Shown here: positions 1-6,026 of the stretch, piece after piece | Position numbering within the stretch: the first letter of the stretch is position 1 | How the letters are laid out: each line of letters starts with the position of its first letter | Origin: Promethearchaeota archaeon | GTDB lineage: Archaea > Asgardarchaeota > Lokiarchaeia > Sigynarchaeales > SOKP01 | Assembly (NCBI GenBank): GCA_019894655.1 | Contig: JAGXNZ010000085.1 | Coordinates: 1 to 11,128, forward strand | Reading direction: 5' to 3' | DNA: 11,128 nucleotides | Notes under the pieces: model-generated | What the model saw: the letters and a program-made list of their open reading frames with translations, nothing else | Database searches by the model: none | Told to the model about the DNA's origin: nothing | Made by a program: the position numbers and the translations under genes

Positions 1-411
1 GAATAGGATTGTATTAAGAAGACCACCAACTACGGCTCCATAAAAACCCAATTCGGGCCACCATTCATATGCGCTATTAGTTATTCCAAAGGAAGCAAGT
101 CCAATAATAGCAAATATCCAAGTTAAAATTGCTAAATACATGCCGTATTTGGTAATATCTTTGGGAATGAATTTATTAGGTAGCAATTCGTTTAAAGCAA
201 TGATTATTTGAATCACGAATAATATTAGAATTAAGATTTGAAGTATATAATCAACAGGTGTACTATATTCACAATCCAAACACGAATATCTATATTCAGA
301 ACCACCTAGCCAGAAAACTGCGAAGGGACCTATTATTTCCATTATAATTGCGATGATACTAAGGACTAATATCAATAACGAAAAAGGATCTATCTTTCTT
401 TCTTCTGACAT
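1..411 (-). CDS. Multi-pass membrane protein of unknown function, 3' end cut off by the window edge
   Basis: An open frame of 137 codons starts at the ATG (reverse strand) at 411 and runs off the left edge, so the C-terminus is missing. The N-terminus is short and charged (MSEERKIDPF). Hydrophobic segments lie at about residues 10-34, 55-76 and 91-112, and a fourth begins near 120, which suggests at least four membrane helices. Between the first two is a short polar loop (about 37-54) with a C-x-x-C pair (Cys44, Cys47) and several Tyr and Ser. If the N-terminus is cytosolic, this loop faces outside, where the pair could form a disulfide. A charged loop (NKFIPKDITKYG) follows the second helix. 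I do not recognise the family. It is divergent from the propeller gene across 140 AT-rich bases. The reading frame is convincing; the function is unknown. Confidence 0.8.
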   Translation of the reverse strand, partial: MSEERKIDPFSLLILVLSIIAIIMEIIGPFAVFWLGGSEYRYSCLDCEYSTPVDYILQILILILFVIQIIIALNELLPNKFIPKDITKYGMYLAILTWIFAIIGLASFGITNSAYEWWPELGFYGAVVGGLLNTILF

Positions 412-551
412 TTCTTTTCACTTACAAAATTTTATTTTAAATTTATTCTTAATTTATTTTTAAATTATTTATAATTATATTTTATTAAAAATAATTTCTT
501 TTTCATACAATTAACCCTTAATAAACTAGTGAAAGTAAAGTAGATGTAAGA
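412..551. promoter_or_regulatory. Divergent intergenic promoter region
   Basis: This gap between two divergent genes is almost entirely A and T between 425 and 500, as expected of archaeal promoters read from both sides. TATA-like stretches are seen around 450-462 (for the minus gene) and 467-483 (for the plus gene). Neither gene has a clear Shine-Dalgarno sequence before its ATG. The exact boxes cannot be fixed because the whole stretch is AT-rich. Confidence 0.4.
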
Positions 552-1673
552 ATGGTTAATATTAAAGAACGATGGGACTTCCATTCCAGTGAACCGATTC
601 TTGGGATTGAAATAGGAGATGTTAATAATAACGGCCAAAATGAAATTATAGTATTCTCTAAATCCGGGAGACTTCTTATTATTTCACTAAGTGGTAAAAA
701 AATAACCGAATTAGAAATCTCAGAAAATTCCTCTATTTGGCAGGTAATGATTTGTGATATTGATCGTGACAATAATAACGAAGTTATCTTGGGGGGTTTA
801 GATGGTCTATTAAGAACGTTCAAATGTAACACCTCTTATGAATTACAACCTTTTTGGGCACATCAATTTGGTGCCTCTATTAGCGGTTTCTTATATGCGG
901 ATGTTAATGCTGATAGTATAGAAGAAATTATAGCGTATTCAATTGATAAAAGTATACGATGTTTAAATCCCGCTGACGGTTCTTTAATATGGGGCCAATT
1001 ATTTGAAGACGGAGTTGGTGATGCTATTTTATGGAAAGATCCTCTAAATCCTCTAACTTTAGAGATAATCGCTTGCGGAAATGATGGAACTATTCGCAGC
1101 TTTAAAGGAAATAATGGTGAATTAATTTGGTTTAAGCGATTTAAGAATAAAATTCGTTGCGTTTCAGGTTTAAAATCAGATAATAAAGATTTAATCGTTT
1201 GTGGAGGAGATGATAAAAAAATTCATATAATTGATAAAAATACTCATGAAGATTTAAAATCGTTTCAATTCGAAGATTTCGTATGGAAATGCGCATCATT
1301 TACACTTGGAAAGAAATCAAATTTATTTGTAAGTACTTACTCATTTAGCTTTTTTGACGATTCTGTTAAAGTCCAGGATATCGAATTTAGTTCAAAAATT
1401 TTGTGTTTAAATTCCGAACTAGAGAAAAAGTGGGAGATTGAGAATATAAATCTGGAATGTTTTCTTCAAGCAGAAATTTTTTCTAATAAATATTTCATTA
1501 TTGGAACGACTAAAGGAAATATTCTAATCTTAGAAGCTGATTCTGGTAATTTAGTCGCTAATATTAACAAAAAATCCTGTGTTAATGACATTAAATATGA
1601 TTCAGAGTTAAAAATTCTTATTAGTTGTCATGATAACGGTTCTATATTCGCTTACTTTTTAGGTGAGATTTAA
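552..1673 (+). CDS. Soluble FG-GAP/WD-like beta-propeller protein
   Basis: A 373-residue protein made almost wholly of propeller-type repeats. Near the start are calcium-loop-like FG-GAP segments: GDVNNNGQNEIIV (22-34), CDIDRDNNNEVILGG (68-82) and a looser copy at 116-128. Later blades look more like PQQ/WD repeats, for example GNDGTIRSF (176-184), GGDDKKIHIID (218-228), GTTKGNILILEADSG (318-332) and HDNGSIFAYF (360-369). I count about seven or eight blades (roughly 15-48, 61-90, 108-140, 154-194, 201-238, 243-295, 301-338, 342-371). The N-terminal segment up to about residue 10 may close the last blade. There is no signal peptide or membrane segment, so it is probably cytosolic and works as a binding scaffold. 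The repeat style recalls eukaryotic ITFG2 and BBS propellers, but that is impression only. An amidotransferase gene follows 38 bases downstream, probably in the same transcript. The fold is well supported; the partner is unknown. Confidence 0.8.
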   Translation: MVNIKERWDFHSSEPILGIEIGDVNNNGQNEIIVFSKSGRLLIISLSGKKITELEISENSSIWQVMICDIDRDNNNEVILGGLDGLLRTFKCNTSYELQPFWAHQFGASISGFLYADVNADSIEEIIAYSIDKSIRCLNPADGSLIWGQLFEDGVGDAILWKDPLNPLTLEIIACGNDGTIRSFKGNNGELIWFKRFKNKIRCVSGLKSDNKDLIVCGGDDKKIHIIDKNTHEDLKSFQFEDFVWKCASFTLGKKSNLFVSTYSFSFFDDSVKVQDIEFSSKILCLNSELEKKWEIENINLECFLQAEIFSNKYFIIGTTKGNILILEADSGNLVANINKKSCVNDIKYDSELKILISCHDNGSIFAYFLGEI

Positions 1674-1711
1674 TTTTGATATACAGATATAGTACATCTA
1701 AAGGATAAATT

Positions 1712-2452
1712 ATGTGTCGCATGTTTTTTAAGTGCTCTCTTAAGCCATTCTACATCAATTACGCAATTCTAAAACAATTTCTTGCAACATGTCACTGGCG
1801 TTATTTTAGGAAGTATGACATATTGGGGCACCATGGTTTAGGTTGGGGTTTTGCATATCTCTCAGAAAATAATAAGGAACTTGTTATTAAACGCGATATT
1901 AACCCAATTTACCACGCTGATTGGGAAAGCATTACGAAGATTAAAACTCGATTTCTTTTAATTCACGCAAGGAAAACACTCCCTTGGAAAAGGAAATTTG
2001 AAAATGTACACCCTATAAATATTGGTGAGAAGTATCTTATTACTCATAACGGCATAATTAAAAATTTTCCTAAAAAAAAACTAAATAATCCTGAATTGAA
2101 TAGAATTTATAGGGAAACTAGCTTAGATACTCGAAAGTATTTATGCGCTATAATCGACCAAATACAAGAAAATAAAGATTTAGAGAGTGGTTTGGAATTT
2201 GTATTTAAGGAAATTGAAATTGGGGCTGGAGCTAACGCGTTCCTCTTTAATTCTCATATGTGTAATGTGATTACTAACCATAATACAAATTTTAACGGTC
2301 GACACCATACTTTGTTTATAAGTCGAAATAACGACGAAGTCGTTGTAAGCACAACACCCCTTATAAAAGACGCTAAAGAAATTCCTAATTATTCCTTAAT
2401 TCAAATTAATTTAGCAAATCTGGATATGAACTTTACGAAATTACACTTTTAG
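1712..2452 (+). CDS. Stand-alone class II glutamine amidotransferase (GATase_4-like)
   Basis: This 246-residue protein begins Met-Cys-Arg, which puts Cys2 as the N-terminal nucleophile once Met is removed, as in class II (Ntn) glutaminase domains. Further family marks are HHGLGWGFAY (40-49, the GWG region), HARKTLP (85-91, Arg87 likely binding the glutamine carboxylate), HPINIG (100-105), THNGIIKN (111-118, the oxyanion-hole Asn-Gly), TSLDT (136-140) and STTPL (213-217). This matches YafJ/EgtC/Dug3-type proteins, which hydrolyse a gamma-glutamyl amide. No synthetase or sugar-isomerase domain is attached, so the substrate cannot be read off. The start is set by the Cys2 requirement and by a Shine-Dalgarno-like AAGGA at 1701-1705, six bases upstream. 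The Asp that often precedes GWG is replaced here (Gly-Leu-Gly-Trp-Gly). It probably shares a transcript with the upstream propeller gene. Confidence 0.85.
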   Translation: MCRMFFKCSLKPFYINYAILKQFLATCHWRYFRKYDILGHHGLGWGFAYLSENNKELVIKRDINPIYHADWESITKIKTRFLLIHARKTLPWKRKFENVHPINIGEKYLITHNGIIKNFPKKKLNNPELNRIYRETSLDTRKYLCAIIDQIQENKDLESGLEFVFKEIEIGAGANAFLFNSHMCNVITNHNTNFNGRHHTLFISRNNDEVVVSTTPLIKDAKEIPNYSLIQINLANLDMNFTKLHF

Positions 2453-2470
2453 GATTATATCCATAATATC

Positions 2471-2490
2471 AAAATAAAAAAAATAAAAAA
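2471..2490 (-). terminator. T-rich terminator for the small minus-strand membrane protein gene
   Basis: Read on the minus strand, this stretch is T-rich (two T runs broken by single A residues) and begins 16 bases after the TAG stop of the gene at 2507-2824. Archaeal RNA polymerase often terminates at such oligo-T tracts without a hairpin. It lies in the 54-base gap between two convergent genes. Confidence 0.5.
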
Positions 2491-2506
2491 GTTAATTATA
2501 CTTTAT

Positions 2507-2824
2507 CTACTCTCCAGATTCTTCTTCAGAAGCTAACTCCGCCTCTAATTCCTCTAATGGAACGGGTGCTGGAGTAGTGAGCATGCTGTACCCTATCCAA
2601 ATAGCAATAATTGCTATTAGAAGAACCATAATCCAGAGTGGTAGAACTGTAAATAATCTATAATCGAGCCAATCGATCTCAAACAGCCTAAACATTATAT
2701 CCCAATTAGGGATGCCTCCTATGGTATTAGCCCATAAATCAACAACGCTTCCCATTGTGTAGATAATAGCGATTAGAATGCCAAGGATCATAACGATTGC
2801 TCCAATTACCTTATCTTTAGCCAT
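2507..2824 (-). CDS. Small two-helix membrane protein with acidic C-terminal tail, function unknown
   Basis: A 105-residue protein with two clear membrane helices, at about residues 6-24 and 61-82. They are joined by a segment rich in aromatic residues and Asp (Trp31, Trp41, Trp52, Tyr55), and a strongly acidic tail (EELEAELASEEESGE, 91-105) ends the protein. The basic N-terminus (MAKDK) and two helices would place both ends on the cytosolic side by the positive-inside rule, but that is inference. A Shine-Dalgarno-like AAAGGT (minus strand, 2832-2837) sits seven bases before the ATG. It is monocistronic, converging on the amidotransferase gene and divergent from the kinase gene. I do not recognise a named family. 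Confidence 0.7.
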   Translation of the reverse strand: MAKDKVIGAIVMILGILIAIIYTMGSVVDLWANTIGGIPNWDIMFRLFEIDWLDYRLFTVLPLWIMVLLIAIIAIWIGYSMLTTPAPVPLEELEAELASEEESGE

Positions 2825-3023
2825 ATTAAATACCTTTATGAATTTCAGACAATTTTTTTTTTAATATTTTCAAGCAAGTTTACCTTACTTATTATGTATT
2901 TTTAAAATTATATTAAATTAAAACTATTCGTTAAGGATCATTTAGTTTTAATTGTGATGTTCCATAATTTGATATTATATTAAGAAATATGATTTAAAGA
3001 ATCGTTTTTATAAAAGCACTATC
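2825..3023. promoter_or_regulatory. Divergent promoter region between the small membrane protein and the kinase
   Basis: The 199-base AT-rich gap separates divergent genes and must drive both. On the minus strand a TATA-like TTTTAAAAATA lies at 2897-2907, about 75 bases before the ATG at 2824. On the plus strand an ATTATATTA at 2974-2982 would give a start near 3005, close to the kinase ATG. A second TTTTATAAAA (3005-3014) lies too near the ATG for a normal leader. Box assignments are guesses in AT-rich DNA. Confidence 0.35.
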
Positions 3024-3986
3024 ATGTCAAATCTTGAGCGCTATGTTCTTGTCGTTGGTTCAAGCAATATAGATTTGAATATTTACTCTGAAAGATTTCC
3101 AAATCCCGGAGAAACGGTAACTGGAGGCGTTTTTAAGCAATTTTTAGGAGGGAAGGGTGCGAATCAAGCAGTTGCTTCTGCTAGGTCCGGTTCAAATACT
3201 ACTTTTATTGGTAAAATTGGAACAGACGTATTTGGAGCCCAAATGATTTCTCAATTAAAATCTGAAGGGATTAATGTTGAACACATTATTAGGGATTCCA
3301 GCGAATCAAGCGGTGTTGCTTTTATTTTGATAGATAAAACTGGTGAAAATATGATTAGTGTGGCACCAGGAGCTAATTTTAATTTAACACCCGGTGATGT
3401 TAAAACGAATAATGAAATTATTAGAAAAGCGAATTCTTTAGTCGTTCAGATGGAAATACCGTTAGTAACTATTGAAGAATTATTTAAAATGGCAGCTCAA
3501 GGAAACTGTATAAAAATTCTTAATCCTGCCCCTCTAAAACCTATTAATCATTCGATCTTAAGTAATGTAGATATCCTAATCCCCAACGAGGGAGAACTAT
3601 TACGTCTACATTCATTATTGAATCTTAATGATTTAAAAGGAGAGAAAAAAGAAAGGATAATCCAAGCTTCCAGAAATATATCAGAATATGGTGTGGATGT
3701 AATCATAACAACACTTGGGAGCAAGGGGTCTTTAATATATGACGCAAAAAAGGATAGAATTACAGATGTTCCTGCCTTAAAAGTTCAAGCAGTTGATACT
3801 GTAGGTGCTGGCGATTGTTTTAATGGCGTTTTAGCAAGTATGTTAAACCAAGGCGAGAACCTAATAAAATCTGTAAAATATGCATCGGCTGCCGCTTCTA
3901 TAGCCGTCACTAGAAAAGGAGCGCAAGCATCATTACCTTATTTAACCGAAATTAAGGAGCGTTTTAAAGAATATAGTAGAATATAA
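3024..3986 (+). CDS. rbsK: Ribokinase-like PfkB-family sugar kinase
   Basis: A 320-residue member of the PfkB carbohydrate kinase family, of the usual length for ribokinase, which phosphorylates ribose at O5 with ATP. Visible marks: the N-terminal strand VLVVGSSNIDL (8-18), the first family signature LGGKGANQAVA (41-51), substrate-side APGAN (114-118), NPAP (167-170), the PNE motif (187-189), the nucleotide-site TLGSKGSL (230-237) and the second signature VDTVGAGDCFNG (257-268), in which Asp264 is the expected catalytic base with the GAG anion hole before it. Nothing is missing. GGKGANQA is strongly ribokinase-like, but other nucleoside or sugar kinases share it, so the substrate is not certain. 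There is no clear ribosome binding site. The cupin gene follows after 18 bases and is probably cotranscribed, which suggests a small sugar-phosphate operon. Confidence 0.88.
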   Translation: MSNLERYVLVVGSSNIDLNIYSERFPNPGETVTGGVFKQFLGGKGANQAVASARSGSNTTFIGKIGTDVFGAQMISQLKSEGINVEHIIRDSSESSGVAFILIDKTGENMISVAPGANFNLTPGDVKTNNEIIRKANSLVVQMEIPLVTIEELFKMAAQGNCIKILNPAPLKPINHSILSNVDILIPNEGELLRLHSLLNLNDLKGEKKERIIQASRNISEYGVDVIITTLGSKGSLIYDAKKDRITDVPALKVQAVDTVGAGDCFNGVLASMLNQGENLIKSVKYASAAASIAVTRKGAQASLPYLTEIKERFKEYSRI

Positions 3987-4004
3987 AAGTCAAAGGTTAG
4001 CTAT

Positions 4005-4679
4005 ATGAAGGAAGAAGTCATTCAACCGGGTAGAGGAACAATCCTTAGAGAAAATGATCAGAAAGAACTTAGGATAATTCTAGATTCCAATCGTCTGGAT
4101 AACATTTTTCTTATAAATGGCAATCATTTTTACTCTCAAAATTTAAAACAAGTTAATTTGGTTGTAAAACCAAACGATTGTTACATGTTGATTAATAAAG
4201 CTGATGATAATATTGACATTAGCTATAGTAACGATTTTTCTAATCACAAAACGATTTATAATCCTTATAAATTTGAATTATCTGAAAAAGCAAGGATTGA
4301 CCCAGTAAAATTCGCAAAGAAATTTAACGTTCCAAATGGATTCCTTGAGGTATTAAATAAATGGTACAGCATCAAATTCACCTACTCAGACTATAATTTA
4401 ATATATGTTAAACCGGGGATCGGCATTTCAATCCAAACACACAGGTTCAGAAGCGAAGAATGGAGGATTCTAAAAGGTAAGCCCATAATTATAAATGCGA
4501 ACAAAGTTCATTATTTTGTTGAAGCGGAAACGAAATTTGTAAACCCTAAAATGATGTATCATTCGATCATGAATCCTAATGACGATCCTAAACAATACGT
4601 GATTGTTGAAGAACGGTGGAGTGGAGAGTTTAATGAAGAAGATATCGTTAGAGCATTTGATCCAAATAATTATCGCTAA
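4005..4679 (+). CDS. Cupin protein related to type II mannose-6-phosphate isomerase C-terminal domain
   Basis: This is a 224-residue protein. Its second half (about 128-224) matches the cupin that ends bifunctional mannose-1-phosphate guanylyltransferase/mannose-6-phosphate isomerases: YVKPGIGISIQTHRFRSEEW (134-153), cupin motif 2 as P181...H186...N190, and a terminal ERWSGEFNEEDIVRAFD (203-219), which parallels the family's Glu-Asp-Asp-Ile-Val-Arg ending. Candidate metal ligands are His146, Glu151 and His186. The usual His-His-His-Arg-Ala-Glu-His-Trp is changed to His-Arg-Phe-Arg-Ser-Glu-Glu-Trp, so some ligands are lost. The first 110 residues are beta-rich and I do not recognise them; they are not a nucleotidyltransferase domain. 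The start is supported by AAAGG at 3992-3996, eight bases upstream. It lies 18 bases after the kinase gene, so a role in sugar-phosphate interconversion is plausible but not shown; a non-catalytic role is also possible. Confidence 0.7.
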   Translation: MKEEVIQPGRGTILRENDQKELRIILDSNRLDNIFLINGNHFYSQNLKQVNLVVKPNDCYMLINKADDNIDISYSNDFSNHKTIYNPYKFELSEKARIDPVKFAKKFNVPNGFLEVLNKWYSIKFTYSDYNLIYVKPGIGISIQTHRFRSEEWRILKGKPIIINANKVHYFVEAETKFVNPKMMYHSIMNPNDDPKQYVIVEERWSGEFNEEDIVRAFDPNNYR

Positions 4680-4741
4680 TCAGTCGTAAACGAAACTTGA
4701 AATTCTCCTCTTAATTTCATCGATAAAAAATGAGATTTAGA

Positions 4742-4771
4742 GATGTCTCGATTTTCCTCGAAGGTCACATC
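4742..4771 (+). terminator. Weak hairpin followed by a T-rich tract, possible end of the kinase-cupin unit
   Basis: GATGT (4742-4746) can pair with ACATC (4767-4771), with an inner TCGA/TCGA stem (4748-4751 and 4758-4761) closing a six-base loop; an asymmetric internal loop separates the two stems. A T/G-rich stretch with three T runs follows at 4778-4810. This could end the transcript of the upstream pair, or belong to a leader of the ribosomal operon. The stem is short, so chance is a real alternative. Confidence 0.25.
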
Positions 4772-4914
4772 GCAACCTTTTAAGTTTTTGGTTTTTGGTT
4801 CTCTGGTTTTAATAAAATTAAAATTTGATAGATAACTAATTTCATTACACGTGTTCATAGTAGCGTAAAAAATAAACATAAAATATAGAATGGAACAATC
4901 AGATTGGTGGAAAA
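4772..4914 (+). promoter_or_regulatory. Promoter and leader region of the ribosomal protein cluster
   Basis: This is the second part of the 235-base gap before uS19 (4680-4914); I see no tRNA or other gene in the gap. A TATA-like TTTTAATAAAATTAAAA lies at 4807-4823, which would place a transcription start near 4840-4850 and a leader of about 70 bases. A second AT-rich box near 4876-4888 is too close to the start codon for a normal leader. A Shine-Dalgarno-like GGTGG (4906-4910) lies four bases before the uS19 ATG. As the previous gene belongs to another pathway and the cluster starts here, a strong promoter is expected in this gap. Confidence 0.4.
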
Positions 4915-4928
4915 ATGGCTCCAAATGA
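4890..4928 (+). other. Possible short upstream ORF overlapping the uS19 start
   Basis: An ATG at 4890 opens a 12-codon frame ([12 protein letters not shown], then TGA) in another phase, which ends 14 bases inside uS19. It contains two adjacent Trp codons. It has no clear ribosome binding site of its own, and a frame this short easily arises by chance; it is recorded because it covers the start of a ribosomal operon. Confidence 0.15.
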
Positions 4929-5469
4929 AGAACAAGACGATGAAGAACAAAAAGAAAGGACACCGGATGAATTACCTGAAGAGTCTTCAGAAGAAATTGA
5001 TGAAGAATCAAAAGAAACTGATGAAGAATCAAAAGATAAAGAATTAGACTTAGGTAAAGAAAGAGATCGACTCAAATTTCATTATCGCGGCCATACTTTA
5101 GAAGAGCTCAAGAAAATGAATATGGATGAGTTTATTCAATTATTACCGGCACGAGCACGAAGATCGTTAAGAAGAGGATTACCTCCCAGGCAAAAAAAAC
5201 TTCTTGAAAGATTAAGAAGGGCATATAGAGCTAAGAAAAGAGGAAAAGATCTTCTTACAAGGACGCATATTAGAGATATGTTAATCTTCCCAGAAATGGT
5301 GGGTTTGCAAATTGGGGTCTACAACGGGAAATCTTACGAAGTAGTAGAAGTAAAACCTGAAATGATTGGTCATTATCTAGGAGAATTCTCCCTAACTAGA
5401 AAACATGTTCAGCACGGGTCTCCCGGAATTGGAGCCACACGTTCAAGTAAATATGTTCCATTAAAATAA
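4915..5469 (+). CDS. rps19: Small-subunit ribosomal protein uS19 with acidic N-terminal extension
   Basis: Component of the head of the small ribosomal subunit. At 184 residues it is longer than usual (archaeal uS19 is typically 130-150). Residues 1-51 are a low-complexity acidic extension rich in Glu, Asp, Lys and Ser, ending near [14 protein letters not shown]. The core follows: [20 protein letters not shown] (61-80), a basic helix with PPRQKK (90-95), [15 protein letters not shown] (116-130), [13 protein letters not shown] (151-163) and the family ending [16 protein letters not shown] (167-182). The ATG at 4915 is kept because the acidic frame is continuous and GGTGG lies just upstream, but a later start near Met68 or Met70 would cut the conserved region. 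It is the first gene of the cluster here, where uL2 would usually precede it. Confidence 0.95.
   Translation: MAPNEEQDDEEQKERTPDELPEESSEEIDEESKETDEESKDKELDLGKERDRLKFHYRGHTLEELKKMNMDEFIQLLPARARRSLRRGLPPRQKKLLERLRRAYRAKKRGKDLLTRTHIRDMLIFPEMVGLQIGVYNGKSYEVVEVKPEMIGHYLGEFSLTRKHVQHGSPGIGATRSSKYVPLK
4999..5036 (+). repeat. Two tandem 21-base units inside the uS19 acidic extension
   Basis: The 17 bases GATGAAGAATCAAAAGA occur identically at 4999-5015 and 5020-5036, a 21-base period (seven codons) coding Asp-Glu-Glu-Ser-Lys twice. In-frame duplication explains how the extension could have lengthened. Confidence 0.8.
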
Positions 5470-5496
5470 TTAAAATAATAAATGAGATGATAATTA

Positions 5497-5976
5497 ATGC
5501 CTAACTGGGGTTATTCTTTCATAGAGCAAAAATATGATGCAGATAGGTTGGCTAAAGCTTCGGGTAGAGATTTGCGAATAAAACCAAAGCCTGCAAGGGA
5601 AGTTTGTGCGATGATTAAAGGGATGAAGCTGGAGCAAGCCAAGATATATCTAGAGAAAGTTATTCAACTTAAGCAATCCGTACCATTTAGAAGACATAAA
5701 AAAAAACAAGCTCACAGAAAAGATTTGAAACAATTTAACTGGTATGCTGGTAGATATCCCCAAAAAACCGCTGCAAGAATCTATGAAATCCTTACTTCCG
5801 TTGAATCTAACGCAGAATTTAAAGGATTAGATACTGAGCAATGTAGAATTATTCACGCCGCAACACACAGAGGGCGAATAATAAAACGTTACATTCAAAG
5901 AGCTCATGGTCGATCTTCTCCTAAATTTGGCCATTTAAGTCACGTAGAAATTGTAGTGTACGAATTTCCAAGTTAA
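5497..5976 (+). CDS. rpl22: Large-subunit ribosomal protein uL22
   Basis: This protein lines part of the peptide exit tunnel and binds 23S rRNA domains. The 159-residue length is normal for archaea. Archaeal/eukaryotic traits are the opening GYSF (5-8), the helix PAREVCAMIKGMKLEQAKIYL (32-52), VIQLKQSVPFRRHKK (55-69, the tunnel-side beta loop region), GRYPQKTA (85-92), a helix around 93-105, and the C-terminal strand KRYIQRAHGRSSPKFGHLSH (130-149) with EIVVYE after it. The start is supported by a Shine-Dalgarno-like GAGATGA (5484-5490) six bases upstream. It lies 27 bases after uS19 and 50 before uS3, all in one direction. Nothing unusual is seen. Confidence 0.97.
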   Translation: MPNWGYSFIEQKYDADRLAKASGRDLRIKPKPAREVCAMIKGMKLEQAKIYLEKVIQLKQSVPFRRHKKKQAHRKDLKQFNWYAGRYPQKTAARIYEILTSVESNAEFKGLDTEQCRIIHAATHRGRIIKRYIQRAHGRSSPKFGHLSHVEIVVYEFPS

Positions 5977-6026
5977 AATTAAAATTTTTAATAGATTAAA
6001 TTAGAAAATAAAAGAGAATAAAGAAT

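Noticed and set aside
1..411. Claudin-like four-helix protein
   Set aside because: The helix count fits, but the W-GLW-C-C loop pattern of that family is not present; only a CxxC pair is seen.
4005..4679. Full bifunctional mannose-1-phosphate guanylyltransferase/isomerase
   Set aside because: No nucleotidyltransferase domain is present; the protein has only the cupin part and an unrecognised N-terminal half.
4680..4914. A tRNA or box C/D RNA in the gap before uS19
   Set aside because: I see no tRNA cloverleaf and no convincing paired C and D boxes; only a weak hairpin and T-rich stretches.
4676..5032. Minus-strand open frame across the gap and the uS19 5' end
   Set aside because: Its apparent protein is the reverse of the repetitive acidic uS19 extension (His/Leu/Gln-rich low complexity) and non-coding gap; uS19 is well supported on the other strand.
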